Assembly (NCBI RefSeq): GCF_029867415.1
Contig: NC_081185.1
Span: 32,750,245 to 32,814,244, forward strand
Reading direction: 5' to 3'
Source of the DNA: Vicia villosa
Lineage: Eukaryota; Streptophyta; Magnoliopsida; Fabales; Fabaceae
Length of the DNA stretch: 64,000 bases
Both the position numbers and the translations under genes were made by a program. This document shows positions 1 through 10,849 of the stretch, in pieces; positions within the stretch are counted from its first letter, which is position 1, and every line of letters begins with the position of its first letter. The notes beneath the pieces were generated by a model. It searched no databases, was not told where the DNA came from, and worked only from the letters and a program-made list of their open reading frames with translations.

Positions 1-172
1 TCAGAATTGTCCCCTAAGATTAAGCAAAATCGAGGGCTAGGGGATTGATCAAATGGAATCAAAATTCTCATCATTGCATAAGAGATATTTGCAAACTTCC
101 TTCATGCTTAAGAAACCAAACTTCTTTCATTAAGCAAGCTCACTCTTCTGCAACTATACTGAACCAATTGCC

Positions 173-181
173 TATAAATAG
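173..181 (+). promoter_or_regulatory. TATA box of LTR B copy 1
   Basis: TATAAATAG at 173, conserved at 21260 in LTR B copy 2 within otherwise similar sequence. Transcription would be expected to start about 30 bases downstream. This places the U3/R border near 205. Confidence 0.6.
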
Positions 182-419
182 AGGCCTCATTCTCATTCAA
201 AAAACACACCAAAGCAACAGAATTCTTGCTTTCTCTTTTCTTTCTTCATACTTAGTTTTTTCAAAGGTCCTTTGGCAAGAAGACTCGGATTCTTCAAACC
301 AAAGCTCTCTCTTTGAAAATAAGTATTCAAACACATTGAGGGAGGCATTTGGAGGTGATCCAAACCTCTGGAACCCTGCTGGGCGTGGAGAATCATCATC
401 TCCACCTCTCATTTGGAGC

Positions 420-640
420 ACTTGCAGTTGGAGGTCCACAGAACAATTCAGGAGGTTTCAAGCCAAGCCAATCATCCAGGCACACTCCTCAGGTCATAGT
501 GAAGCTAACCAGATGGCTGCAGCTCATCTGTAACTCCAAATTCAACAACCTCCATGTTCACTTGAAGCTGAAATCGAGGGAGGTCCATAGAGCAATTCAG
601 GAGGATTCAAGCTCCAATAAGCATTCAGTTAGCATCATTG
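420..640 (+). repeat. Internal imperfect duplication in LTR B copy 1
   Basis: The segment near 435–470 (GGAGGTCCACAGAACAATTC, then AGGAGG and TTCAAGC) recurs with few changes near 576–612 (GGAGGTCCATAGAGCAATTC). The spacing is about 140 bases. The counterpart in copy 2 (21500–21720) keeps a weaker version. Confidence 0.5.
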
Positions 641-1130
641 AGTCTCAGGGAAGCTATTGAGATCATTCATTCAAGTCCAGGTGCTCTCTATCATCCTCAC
701 GACCTCCATTTTCAGAGGTAAGTTTCTGAACCTCACCTCTTTAATTTAAGCACTCTTTGTGATAAAGCTCGATTCTATCTTGTTCAGCATCATCAGAGGA
801 TTGAAAACCCTCTATCATCATTCATTTATCTTTCAGTATAGTCATTTAATTTGATTTTTAAAATCTAGGGTTCTTCACGATTTCTGGTAAATTAGTTAGA
901 TGTAGTTAATATAAATAGATATTAGTTACATATTTAGATCCGTGAGGAAATTTGGAGTGAAATTCATCTTTACATCATCACGTTTGGTTGAGAAACGAGT
1001 AAGTTCAGAAGTTCAAATTTGAAGAGCTTGAGGTTGAAGATGAAGATGGTGGGTGGCGCCATTTTTGGATTCTCAGGGGAGGGTTTAAAATATATTTAAT
1101 TGAAAGCGTGTTTTAAACGAATACATCGTT

Positions 1131-1210
1131 TGCCCTAGTGGCCTCACATGCGCTCTTAGTCTCCTCATGCCTCAAGTCTGGGGTTCGAATCCCCCTCGCC
1201 CCAGACTTTT
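1131..1210 (+). other. tRNA-like module (box A/box B) in LTR B copy 1
   Basis: TGCCCTAGTGG at 1131–1141 resembles a Pol III box A and GGTTCGAATCC at 1182–1192 is a perfect box B. A TTTT run follows at 1207. The copy-2 counterpart (22224–22302) has a better box A. The folding needed for a real tRNA (acceptor stem, anticodon arm) is not evident, so I call it a tRNA-derived or tRNA-mimicking module and not a tRNA gene. Confidence 0.55.
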
Positions 1211-1294
1211 TATTCCTTTTATTTTTTTCATGATTTACACGTTTATCTGAAAATATAATGTGTTGGATGTGTATCACTATCACCATGCGCGCGC

Positions 1295-1309
1295 TGGCCC
1301 AGTGGTTTG
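1295..1309 (+). other. Start of a second tRNA-like module, cut by copia D1
   Basis: TGGCCCAGTGG at 1295–1305 is a good box A match. The rest of this module would continue into sequence now replaced by D1. In LTR B copy 2 the matching place carries a box-B-like GGTTCAAGCC at 22428–22437. Copy 1 preserves the better box A and copy 2 the box B. Confidence 0.4.
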
Positions 1310-1930
1310 TGAAGGATAGAAAAACACTTAGAAAGGGGGGGGGTTTGAATAAGTGTAGCTTTAAAAACTTGACAGATAAAAATAAATTGCACAGTTATTT
1401 TTATCCTGGTTCGTTGTTAACTAAACTACTCCAGTCCACCCCCGCAGAGATGATTTACCTCAACTGAGGATTTAATCCACTAATCGCACGGATTACAATG
1501 GTTCTCCACTTAGTCAGCAACTAAGTCTTCCAGAGTCTTCTGATCACACACTGATCACTCCAGGAACAACTGCTTAGATACCCTCTAAGACTTTTCTAGA
1601 GTATACTGATCCACACGATCACTCTAGTTACAACCTGCTTAGATAACTTCTAAGACTTCCTAGAGTATTCTGATCCACACGATCACTCTAGTTCCTTACA
1701 ACTTAATGTAATCAATTCTAAGAGTATTACAATTGCTTCTTAAAAGCTATAATCACAAACTGTGATATTTCTCTTAACGTTTAAGCTTAATCTCACTAAT
1801 ATATTACAACAGCAATGTAGTGAGCTTTGATGAAGATGAAGATTCTGAGCTTTGATTTGAACAGCGTTTCAGCAAGTTAATATGAGTTGTTTTGGTGCAG
1901 AATCGTTAACCTTGCTTCTCATCAGAACTT

Positions 1931-1940
1931 CATATTTATA
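1931..1940 (-). promoter_or_regulatory. TATA box of the D1 LTR
   Basis: On the minus strand this reads TATAAATATG, about 580 bases into the LTR. It lies downstream of a segment rich in TCAGAAG motifs. Confidence 0.5.
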
Positions 1941-2108
1941 GGCGTTGGAGAAGATGACCGTTGAGTGCATTTAATGCTTTGCGTGTTCCGTACAGCATCG
2001 CATTTAATGTTATACGCTTTTGTCAACTACCTCGAGCCTTGTTCACGCTGTGTCTACTGACGTAGCCTTTAGTAGCTTTTAACGTTCCTTTTGTCAGTCA
2101 GCGTAGCT

Positions 2109-2390
2109 TGCCACTTGTACTTTTTTCTGATCTGATGTTTGTGAATACAACGTTTGAATATCATCAGAGTCAAACAGCTTGGTGCAAAGCATCTTCTGAT
2201 CTTCTGACCTTGAAGTGCTTCTGAGCGTGATACCATCAGAGCTTCAGTGCTTCTGTTCTCTTGTTCTTCTGATGCTTCCATAGACCCATGTTCTGATTCT
2301 GCTTCGACCATCTTCTGATGTCTTGCCAGACCATGTTCTGATGTTGCATGCTGAACCCTTTGAGACAAAGCTTCTGAGTGCTGAATTATG
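2109..2390 (-). repeat. TCAGAAG-rich U3 segment of the D1 LTR
   Basis: CTTCTGA or close variants (minus strand TCAGAAG) occur many times here, for example near 2125, 2188, 2196, 2218, 2266, 2313 and 2336. On the minus strand the segment lies between the LTR start and the TATA box. The same heptamer is also frequent in the 3' untranslated region and coding parts of D1. Confidence 0.6.
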
Positions 2391-2519
2391 CATACTCTTT
2401 ATATATTTCCTGAAAAGGAAATTGCATTGGATTAGAGTACCATATTATCTTAAGCAAAATTCATATTATTGTTATCATCAAAACTAAGATAATTGATCAG
2501 AACAAATCTTGTTCTAACA

Positions 2520-2540
2520 ATCTCCCCCTTTTTGATGATG
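2520..2540 (-). other. Polypurine tract of copia D1
   Basis: The plus strand reads TCTCCCCCTTTTTGATGATG, so the minus strand is a purine-rich AAAAAGGGGGAGA directly before the LTR. This is the plus-strand priming site expected at this position. Confidence 0.8.
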
Positions 2541-3967
2541 ACAAAAACATATATAAATGATATGAATTTGCGATCAGAAAGAGCAGACGGCAAAAGACAA
2601 ATTACACAGCTATAGCATAAGCATATGAATATGTCCCCCCCTGAGATTAACAATCTCCCCCTGAGATAAATAATCTCCCCCTGAAATAAATACTCGAAGA
2701 ACTTTAATAAAAGACTTCCCTGATTATTTCGGTAGAGACGATCATATAAGCTTCTGTCTTCAGAGAATTCATAGCTTCTGACTTCTGCTTCCATTGGACA
2801 GCTTCAGAACTAGAATTTCCTTAGATCCCTAGAACACTCACAGCTTCTGATTCCTGCTTCCATCTAGGACAGCTTCAGAACTTGAATTTCTTTGATCTTC
2901 TGAACATTCACAGCTTCTGATTTCTGCTTCCATTCAGGACAGCTTCAGAACTTGAATTTCTTTGATCTTCAGAACATTCACAGCTTCTGATTTCTGCTTC
3001 CATCTAGGACAGCTTCAGAACTTGAGTTTTCTGGATCTTTAGAACATTCACAGCTTCTGATTTCTGCTTCCCTCGGATAGCTTCAGAGCTTTGAATTTCT
3101 ACCAACATCACTTCATGCTAGATTTGTATCAGAACATTGTTGAATGTACCAGAGCATCATCAGAGCATCTCTACATCCTGAAATGTTACAGAACAAAAAC
3201 TAAACGACAAAAGTCAGCATGAACGAGTCAGAACAAAAAATGTATATTCGAACACATGATATGTATCAGAGCCATATAGGCTAAAATAATGTATCAGAGC
3301 AAATAGAATTTTGTCAAAGCAAATAGACAAATATGGATCAAATTCTATTATCAGTGCTTCTGATTTCTGAAGCTTGATAGCACTCAGCTTGCTTCAGTTT
3401 CCATGAGCTTATTCTTTTTACAGAATAACACTTCTTATGGTTTTGCTTCTTGTGTTTGCTTTGAAGATTCTCTTCACTTCTTTATACCTGCAAAACACTT
3501 AAACCATATAGAACTTGCAGTTCTTGTTAGTAAATGTGTGGGAGCTTTACCCAGCAACTGATAGATTAATCAAATCATTTATCATTTATCTTCTCCCCCT
3601 TTTTGTCATAGCATCAAAAAGAATATTTCAAAAGATTCAGATGAATAAAACGACAAATAAAATCACTGGAATGTAAAACAAGGAAACTTTTCATAGATAG
3701 ACAAAAGATGTGATTTGCACAGTTACCTAAGTAGACGTCCCCTCAACTGCACGCACGCTTGTCCAGGAATAGTAACGACAGGTTTACCATCCCGAGATAA
3801 AACGTTACAGCTGTTTTGCTTTAAAAGAGGTTCTGAATCAACTTAGACAATGAAACGTTAGTAATAACAGAATCATAATTTCTAAAAGATTTCAATCAGA
3901 ACTTCTGATTAACAAAAAATTCACACTCATTTCAGAAGATACTCATACATAAGAACTTCCCATCTTC
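2541..3967 (-). other. 3' untranslated region of copia D1
   Basis: About 1.4 kb between the pol stop and the polypurine tract, with no credible coding frame. It holds a 70-bp tandem array at its LTR-proximal end and scattered CTTCTGA motifs. A second CTCCCCCTTTTTG-like tract lies at 3594–3606, which could be an internal polypurine copy. Some SIRE relatives carry an env-like frame here; none is visible. Confidence 0.6.
2771..3115 (-). repeat. 70-bp tandem repeat array in D1 3' region
   Basis: Units beginning CAGCTTCTGA start at 2841, 2911, 2981 and 3051, an exact 70-base period. A diverged unit starts near 2771. Each unit contains CAGCTTCTGATTTCTGCTTC followed by GACAGCTTCAGAAC. About 4.5 units are present. 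Confidence 0.85.
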
Positions 3968-6900
3968 TCATTCTGGGCATAAATCCATGCTGATGTTCTT
4001 CAGAATGAACTTAAATCTATCTTCAGCCAGGGGTTTTGTAAAGATATCAGCCCATTGATGGTCTGTATCAACAAAGTTTAAAGATATAACACCCTTCTGA
4101 ACATAGTCCCTTATGAAATGATGTTTAATCTCAATATGTTTAGCCTTTGAATGAAGAATAGGATTCTTAGATAAACATATAGCAGAAGTATTATCACAGA
4201 ATATAGGAATGTTACTCTCATATATCTGATAATCTTCTAACTGACTCTTCATCCAGAGCATCTGTGTACTACAACCACCAGCAGCGACATATTCTGCTTC
4301 TGTTGTTGATAGAGCAATAGTTGCTTGCTTCTTGCTATACCAAGAGATCAAATGACTTCCAAGAAATTGGCAACTTCCTGAAGTACTTTTTCTTTCAATT
4401 CTGTCTCCAGCATAGTCAGCATCGCAGAATCCTACTAAGTTGTATTCTTTAGATTTTCTGTAAACTAAGCCAACATTAGTAGTACCTTTCAGATACCTTA
4501 GAATTCTCTTAACAGCAGTTAAATGAGATTCTCTAGGATCTGATTGGAATCTAGCACACAAACAAACACTGAACAGAATGTCAGGTCTAGAAGCAGTCAA
4601 ATATAGAAGAGATCCAATCATACCTCTGTATAACTTCTGATCTACCTTCTTACTTACCTCATCCTTACCTAGGATGCATGTTGGATGCATAGGAGTTTTG
4701 GCTTCTTTGCAGTCTAGAAGATTAAACTTCTTCAGAAGTTCCTTCACATACTTGGTTTGGTGAACATACGTTCCTTCTGATGTTTGATTTATTTGTATTC
4801 CAAGGAAATACTTGAGTTCTCCCATCATGCTCATTTCAAACTCAGCCTGCATAGACTCAGCAAACTCCTTTCCAAGTGTAGCATTAGATGTTCCAAAAAT
4901 AATATCATCTACATATATTTGACAAATTAAAATATCCCTTTTAAAGGTTTTACAAAAGAGAGTAGTGTCCACTTTTCCTCTAGTGAAACCATTATCCAGA
5001 AGGAAAGAACTTAAGCGTTCATACCAAGCTCTGGGAGCCTGTTTCAATCCATACAATGATTTCTTTAGTTTAAAAACATGATTAGGAGACAGAGAGTCTT
5101 CAAAACCAGGAGGTTGATGGACATAAACTTCTTCATCTATATAACCATTTAAGAAGGCACTCTTAACATCCATCTGATAGAGAGTGATGTTATGTTGAGT
5201 GGCAAATGAAATTAATAGACGAATAGATTCTAACCTGGCCACTGGTGCAAAGGTTTCTGTATAGTCAATCCCTTCTTGCTGACTATAACCCTGAGCCACC
5301 AGTCTGGCTTTGTTCCTTACCACTTCACCTTTCTCACTGAGCTTGTTTCTGAAGACCCATTTTGTGCCGATTATATTGAATCCATCTGGTCTAGGAACAA
5401 GATCCCAAACATCATTCCTTGTAAACTGATTTAGTTCTTCTTGCATAGCAATTATCCAGTCTGGATCTTCTAGAGCATGATCAACAGAAGTTGGCTCGAT
5501 CAAAGACACAAGACCTAATTGACAGTCTGCATTGTTCTTAAGGAATGCTCTTGTTCTGATTGGATCATCCTTCTTTCCAAGAATGACATCTTCTGAATGA
5601 CCAGAGATGAGTCTGGATGATCTTCTGACAGATGGTTCTTCAGAAATGCTTAAATTCTCCAGAGAAGCTGATACTTGATCTTCAGATTCTTTGCTTCTGA
5701 GAAGCTCTGCTTCTGATGCGTTGCTTCTTGGCTCAGCAGCTTCTGATATATCAATATCCCAATCTGCAAAATTATCAAACTGCTTTGGTTTTTCAGAACC
5801 AAGCTTATCATCAAACCTGATATTGATTGATTCTTCTACAATCAATGTTTCCGTATTGTATACTCTGTAGCCTTTTGAGCGTTCAGAATATCCAAGAAGG
5901 AAACATTTTTGTGCTTTGGAATCAAACTTACCAAGATGATCTTTAGTGTTCAGAATAAACCATACACATCCAAAAGGATGGAAATATGAAATGTTGGGCT
6001 TTTTATTCTTCCACAATTCATAAGGAGTCTTATTTAGAATAGGTCTGATAGAGATTCTATTCTGAATATAGCATGCAGTGTTTATTGCTTCTGCCCAGAA
6101 ATTCTTAGCCATATTGGTTTCATTGATCATGGTTCTGGCCATTTCTTGCAGAGTCCTATTCTTTCGTTCTACAACCCCATTTTGCTGTGGAGTTCTAGGA
6201 CAAGAGAAATCATGGGCAATACCATTTTCTTTGAAGAATTCTTCAAAGGATCTGTTCTCAAATTCACCACCATGATCACTTCTAACCTTTATGATTTTAC
6301 ACTCTTTTTCAGATTGAATCTGAATGCAGAAATCAAAGAACACTGAATGAGTCTCATCCTTGTGTTTCAAGAATTTTACCCACGTCCAGCGGCTATAATC
6401 ATCTACGATGACTAATCCATATTTCTTCCCTCTGACAGATGCTGTTTTGACTGGGCCAAACAGATCAATGTGCAAGAGTTCTAATGGCCTTGAGGTAGAA
6501 ACAACATTCTTGGACTTGAATGCAGGTTTGGAGAACTTGCCCTTCTGACATGCTTCACAAAGAGCATCTGATTTGAATTTCAGATTAGGGAGTCCTCTGA
6601 CCAGATCCAGTTTGTTAATCTGAGAAATCTTTCTCAAACTAGCATGACCTAATCTTCTGTGCCAGACCCACTGCTCTTCAGAAACAGACATAAGACAAGT
6701 CACCTTCTGACTCATAAGATCTTGCAGATCTGTCTTATAAATGTTGTTCTTCCTCTTGCCTGTAAATAGGATTGAGCCATCCTTCTGATTTACAGCCTTG
6801 CAAGACTCTTGATTAAAGATTATATCATAACCATTGTCACTCAATTGACTGATAGATAAGAGGTTATGTGTTAATCCTTCTACAAGAAGTACATTAGAAA

Positions 6901-7102
6901 TGGAAGGAGAGTTACCAGACTTTATAGTTCCAGAGCCAATTATCTTGCCCTTCTGATCTCCTCCAAACTTGACTTCTCCTCCAGACTTAAGCACCAGGTC
7001 TTGGAACATAGACCTTCTTCCTGTCATGTGTCGTGAGCATCCAGAGTCCAGGTACCATGACATGTTGTGCTTTGTCCTTTTTGCAGTCAAGGATATCTGC
7101 AA
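3968..7102 (-). CDS. pol: Copia D1 pol polyprotein (PR–IN–RT–RH)
   Basis: An uninterrupted 1044-codon frame in the copia order. Protease motif [10 protein letters not shown] with D19 is near the start. The GAG-pre-integrase zinc finger uses H148, H153, C182 and C185. The integrase core has D213, D276 and E312, a DD35E spacing. In reverse transcriptase QMDVKSAF supplies D645 and YVDD lies at 730–733. RNase H contains DADYAGD and ends with ADIFTKPLA, typical of the copia C-terminus. The product would process Gag, copy the RNA and integrate the cDNA. The frame lies one base off from gag (7103–8717), with about 116 bases of overlap; the ATG at 7102 is probably not a true start, because copia pol is normally made as part of a Gag-Pol fusion. 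Key residues look intact. Confidence 0.92.
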   Translation of the reverse strand: MQISLTAKRTKHNMSWYLDSGCSRHMTGRRSMFQDLVLKSGGEVKFGGDQKGKIIGSGTIKSGNSPSISNVLLVEGLTHNLLSISQLSDNGYDIIFNQESCKAVNQKDGSILFTGKRKNNIYKTDLQDLMSQKVTCLMSVSEEQWVWHRRLGHASLRKISQINKLDLVRGLPNLKFKSDALCEACQKGKFSKPAFKSKNVVSTSRPLELLHIDLFGPVKTASVRGKKYGLVIVDDYSRWTWVKFLKHKDETHSVFFDFCIQIQSEKECKIIKVRSDHGGEFENRSFEEFFKENGIAHDFSCPRTPQQNGVVERKNRTLQEMARTMINETNMAKNFWAEAINTACYIQNRISIRPILNKTPYELWKNKKPNISYFHPFGCVWFILNTKDHLGKFDSKAQKCFLLGYSERSKGYRVYNTETLIVEESINIRFDDKLGSEKPKQFDNFADWDIDISEAAEPRSNASEAELLRSKESEDQVSASLENLSISEEPSVRRSSRLISGHSEDVILGKKDDPIRTRAFLKNNADCQLGLVSLIEPTSVDHALEDPDWIIAMQEELNQFTRNDVWDLVPRPDGFNIIGTKWVFRNKLSEKGEVVRNKARLVAQGYSQQEGIDYTETFAPVARLESIRLLISFATQHNITLYQMDVKSAFLNGYIDEEVYVHQPPGFEDSLSPNHVFKLKKSLYGLKQAPRAWYERLSSFLLDNGFTRGKVDTTLFCKTFKRDILICQIYVDDIIFGTSNATLGKEFAESMQAEFEMSMMGELKYFLGIQINQTSEGTYVHQTKYVKELLKKFNLLDCKEAKTPMHPTCILGKDEVSKKVDQKLYRGMIGSLLYLTASRPDILFSVCLCARFQSDPRESHLTAVKRILRYLKGTTNVGLVYRKSKEYNLVGFCDADYAGDRIERKSTSGSCQFLGSHLISWYSKKQATIALSTTEAEYVAAGGCSTQMLWMKSQLEDYQIYESNIPIFCDNTSAICLSKNPILHSKAKHIEIKHHFIRDYVQKGVISLNFVDTDHQWADIFTKPLAEDRFKFILKNISMDLCPE

Positions 7103-8717
7103 TAGGAATAATCTTATCCTTAGGTACCCACATTTTCTTGGGTCCTTTCTTGTTAGATTTTCTCAAGTTCTGATTGAACTTGGGTTTAACATTGTAAGCA
7201 ATAGGAGGAACAGCATGATAATTTTTAATGTGAGTTTCATGATATTTCCTAGGTTGTGTCACATGCTTTTTGGTGTGTGTTATGTGAAAACTTTGAGCAT
7301 GTGAAGTGTGCCTAATATCATGGGAGTGGCCATACTTGAACTGATCATACAATGGCTTGTATGTGAGTTTCATTTCATCAACAGGTTCAAGTTTGTATGG
7401 GGTTTCACCCTCAAAACCAATGCCGACTCTTTTGTTTCCAGACACAGCATATATCATAGAAGCTAGTTGACTTCTGCCAATACTTCTAGATAAGAACTTC
7501 CTGAAACTTAAATCATATTCTTTCAGAATATGGTTTAGACTAGGAGTGGATTTCTCTGAATCGGAAGTAGATCCAACATTATTGGATAATTTTAAAATTT
7601 TTTCTTTTAATTCAGAATTCTCCAACTCAAGCTTCTTTGTTTCAAATTCAAATAGCTTTTTCAGCTTTTTGTATTTGAGACTGATCTGAGACTTGAGTTC
7701 CAGAAGTTCAGTTAGACCGGAAACTAACTCATCTCTAGTAAGTTCAGAAAATACCTCTTCAGAATCTGATTCTGATGTAGATTCTGATCCGTCATCTTCT
7801 GTCGCCATCAGCGCACAGTTAGCCTGCTCATCTTCAGAGTCTGAATCATCTTCTGACTCATCCCAGGTTGCCATAAGACCTTTCTTCTTATGAAACTTCT
7901 TCTTGGGATTTTCCTTCTGAAGTTTTGGACATTCATTCTTGAAGTGTCCAGGCTCATTGCATTCATAGCACATGACCTTCTTCTTGTCAAATCTTCTGTC
8001 ATCAGAAGATTCTCCATGTTCAAATTTCTTTGAACTTCTGAAGCCTCTGAACTTCCTTTGCTTGGTCTTCCAGAGTTGATTTAGCCTTCTGGAGATCAAG
8101 GACAGTTCATCTTCTTCTTCAGATTCTGATTCTTCAGGATCTTCTTCTCTAGCCTGAAAAGCGTTAGTGCATTTCTTGATATTGGATTTTAATGCAATAG
8201 ACTTACCTTTCTTTTGAGGCTCATTTGCGTCCAGCTCTATTTCATGACTTCTCAAGGCACTGATAAGCTCTTCCAGAGAAACTTCATTCAGATTCTTTGC
8301 AATCTTGAATGCAGTCACCATAGGACCCCATCTTCTGGGTAAGCTTCTGATGATCTTCTTTACGTGATCAGCCTTGGTGTATCCCTTGTCAAGAACTCTC
8401 AATCCAGCAGTAAGAGTTTGAAATCTTGAAAACATCTTTTCAATGTCTTCATCATCCTCCATCTTGAAGGCTTCATACTTCTGGATTAAAGCTAGAGCTT
8501 TAGTCTCCTTGACTTGAGCATTTCCTTCATGAGTCATTTTCAAGGACTCATATATGTCATAGGCCGTTTCCCTGTTAGATATCTTCTCATACTCAGCATG
8601 AGAGATAGCATTCAGCAAAATAGTTCTGCATTTATGATGATTCCTGAAGAGCTTTTTCTGATCATCATTCATTTCTTGCCTTGTCAGCTTTACGCCACTG
8701 GTATTTATGATGATTCC
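6987..8717 (-). pseudogene. gag: Copia D1 gag, N-terminus missing
   Basis: Open from the break at about 8717 to 6987, so the first visible ATG (8672) is internal. It shows the UBN2-type capsid region, for example DIYESLKMTHEG and the IIRSLPRRW block, a long acidic Ser/Glu-rich stretch, and one CX2CX4HX4C zinc knuckle (CYECNEPGHFKNEC). It would form the virus-like particle and bind RNA. The first part of the capsid is gone with the 5' LTR. The last ~38 codons run over the protease region in the wrong frame, so true Gag reading probably ended near 7100. Confidence 0.88.
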
Positions 8718-10808
8718 AATTTAAACCAGACTTTAAAAAAGCTAAGTTTGTCTCAATTCTACATTGAGTACATTTTTTGGAATGAGAGACATGGACAGTC
8801 TCTGTCACCCTTATCTTCATCAATCTTCCTTAGCAGAGTCTAGGATCTATGTTTATTTTCTCCTCAGCATGTGTCAGCCTTCATCTTGGGCTTTAAACAA
8901 GAAGTCTCCACTAGATAATCTTTCTGCCAGTCATTTCAACAAATTCCCTGGAAAGGGTTAGCTTCCACACATTCTTTCATTTCAACAAAACCCCTGGAAA
9001 GGGTTAGCCTCCAAATCATTCTTTCATTTTTAATATAAATCCCTAGAAAGGGTTAGCCTCCAAAGTCAATTATTAAATGTTAAAATAAATAAAGATTCAT
9101 TTCTCTTAGGAGATAATTTCCCCAAAAGAGTCAAAACCCCTGGAAAGGGTCAGCCTCCAAAAAACATGATAAAGTCAGTCTTTTACCAAATAATTTCTCC
9201 AGCTAAGTCAAAATCCCTGGAAAGGGTTAGCTTCCAAAGAAAAACAGTCTTTCAATAAATAAAATCTCCTCAGTAGAGTCAAAACCAACAAAAAACAGTT
9301 AGCCTCAACCTTGGGCTTCATACAAGGCTCCCAAACAATAAAACTCCCCTGTCAAGAGTCAGCCTCAACCTTGGGCATTGTACAAGGCAGATAATAGAGT
9401 CTCCCCAGTGAGTTCTTCATCACTCAGTAGCCACAACCTTGGGCTTTGTACAAGGCAGATAAACCATATTTTCATGTGTCAAAGATTCCTAACACCTAGG
9501 ATCTTTTCCCCATAGAGTCATCCATACTCAGTTTATTTAAGAGTCTGCCACAACCTTGGGCTTTGTACAAGGCAGAAAATAATGTTTTCCCTAGCTAGAG
9601 TCAGCCACAACCTTGGGCTTTGTACAAGGCACATAAAATAGAGTCATTCATTCAATTATCCTCAACAGTTAGCCACAACCTTGGGCTTTGTACAAGGCAC
9701 ATAAATAGAGTCTCCCTAAGTAGAGTCAGCCTCAATTTTGGGCTTTGTACAGAACACAAAAAATACCCTGTAATTAATCCCCGGTGGAGTCATCTCCCAG
9801 AGTCAATAATATTAATTAATCAATCAAAAAGCCTCAAGCTTGGGCCTCATACAAGCCAGCTAAAGTCAAATCTTTTATACAGTAGATAGACATAGCTTAT
9901 CTCTATAGAGAGATATTTTTACTACTCTACCACATTCAAACAAACAAACATTTCATTTCAATTTTAATCAAGTCTCCCATTTAGGATTTTGAAAGGCATG
10001 AGCTGGCAGTAAAACCCAGACATGTGGTAACTTTCCCTAATTTGGATGAGCATCTTTCTTTCATTTAAGAGGCATTTGACTAGTATACTTGCACATACAC
10101 AAGTAAGGTCCCCCTCTTGAATGAAATGAATTCAGTTATTCTGTCACTCCTTTAAATGTTTGTGGTAGAATAGTACAAATACCTCTCTGTAGAGATGATT
10201 CCATGTCTCTTTACTGTAAACAGAGATTTAATTCCAAGCTTCAACCTTGAGCTTCAAGCAAGGCACCAAAAAATCATTAATTTCCCTAGTTAGTTCCCCG
10301 AACTACATTAAGCTCTGACTTCCACTAGGGATATGTAGGCATGAGGTTCACAAGGAATCTCAGCGAGCTAATAAAATACCAAAAATAGTCAGTTTGTCTG
10401 TCTGTCTGTCTTTTTCAAATCAATTCAATTCCTTCTCCTAATACAAAGGAGAAACTTTCCCAATCATTAGCAGCAAACACAATCACAAATGACACAGAGA
10501 AGGTTCCTGTAGAGTACTACAAATATGTAGGGTGTTTAAACACTTCCCTATGTATAACCGACCTCCCGGACTCCAGAATTTCTAGTCTAGGTGAAATCCC
10601 CACACTTAGCAAACTCCTACGGTTTAGTTGAGATCTTTTTTCCCCTTTCCTACTCGTAGGACAATAAGAAAGTTCGTGTGATATCGTAGGAAGAACTGAA
10701 ATAAAATTCATCCCACCACGGGCGCATTCTCCTTCCAAATTTCGCGTGAAGGGTCTAGCGTGCCGTCCTCCCAAGTGAAACGGGGAGGTAAAGAAAACGA
10801 CCACCACA
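8716..10808 (+). repeat. LTR B copy 1, 3' segment
   Basis: Similarity to copy 2 resumes at AAACCAGACTTTAAA (8722 here, 23742 there), runs through the repeat arrays, and passes 24476/35337 where copy 2 is split by solo LTR C. It ends in the same GGGGAGGTAAA...ACCACA terminus at 10808. It includes a short (TGTC)n run at about 10395–10410. No genes. Confidence 0.85.
8940..9870 (+). repeat. Dispersed short-repeat arrays in LTR B copy 1
   Basis: Two interleaved families. CCTGGAAAGGGTTAGC with TTCCAA or CTCCAA recurs near 8950, 8993, 9042, 9138 and 9212. CAACCTTGGGCTTTGTACAA or close variants recurs near 9308, 9368, 9433, 9552, 9606, 9676 and 9736. Spacing is irregular (40–120 bases), so this is not a simple satellite. 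The same families occur at 23570–24385. Confidence 0.8.
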
Positions 10809-10849
10809 TATATAAATATACAAGAATATTTAGAACGATCCCACTTACA

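Larger units (their letters stand above)
1310..2519 (-). repeat. 3' LTR of copia D1
   Basis: About 1210 bases. On the minus strand it begins TGTTAGAACAAG just after the polypurine tract and ends ...CCTTCA at 1310, giving TG/CA ends. The outer edge is where similarity to LTR B stops, so it is accurate to only a few bases. No second LTR remains for comparison. Confidence 0.7.
1310..8715 (-). mobile_element. Ty1/copia element D1 (SIRE/Maximus-like), 5'-truncated
   Basis: A minus-strand copia element inserted in LTR B copy 1. Left to right on the plus strand it shows the 3' LTR (1310–2519), polypurine tract, a repeat-bearing 3' untranslated region, pol in the copia order PR–IN–RT–RH, and gag. 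The 5' LTR, primer-binding site and the first part of gag are missing: near 8716 the sequence passes straight back into LTR B. No target-site duplication can be checked, because the right end is lost. Lineage is judged from the protein motifs and long LTR and 3' region; no tree was made. Confidence 0.85.
1..10808 (+). mobile_element. Ogre family B LTR, copy 1 (5'-truncated by window edge, interrupted by D1)
   Basis: Bases 1–1309 align by eye with about 21095–22400 and bases 8716–10808 with about 23740–24476 plus 35337–36178, so this is a second copy of the LTR that starts the large element at 19719. The 3' edge is set by loss of similarity after ACCACCACA at 10808; in the other copy the same point is followed by a PBS. 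No PBS follows here, so this is either the 3' LTR of an element lying before the window or a solo LTR. About 1.4 kb of its 5' end should lie outside the window. The part matching 22410–23735 of copy 2 is missing, apparently removed together with the 5' end of copia element D1. Confidence 0.85.

Noticed and set aside
349..660. 103-codon open frame in LTR B copy 1
   Set aside because: The matching part of LTR B copy 2 (about 21440–21740) does not keep the frame, and the product has no recognisable features.
1131..1210. True tRNA gene
   Set aside because: Box A and B fit, but I could not find a matching acceptor stem or anticodon arm; kept only as a tRNA-like module.
6987..7102. Programmed frameshift shared by copia elements between gag and protease
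   Set aside because: D1 needs a +1 shift and D2 a -1 shift at this junction, so independent lesions are more likely than a conserved mechanism.
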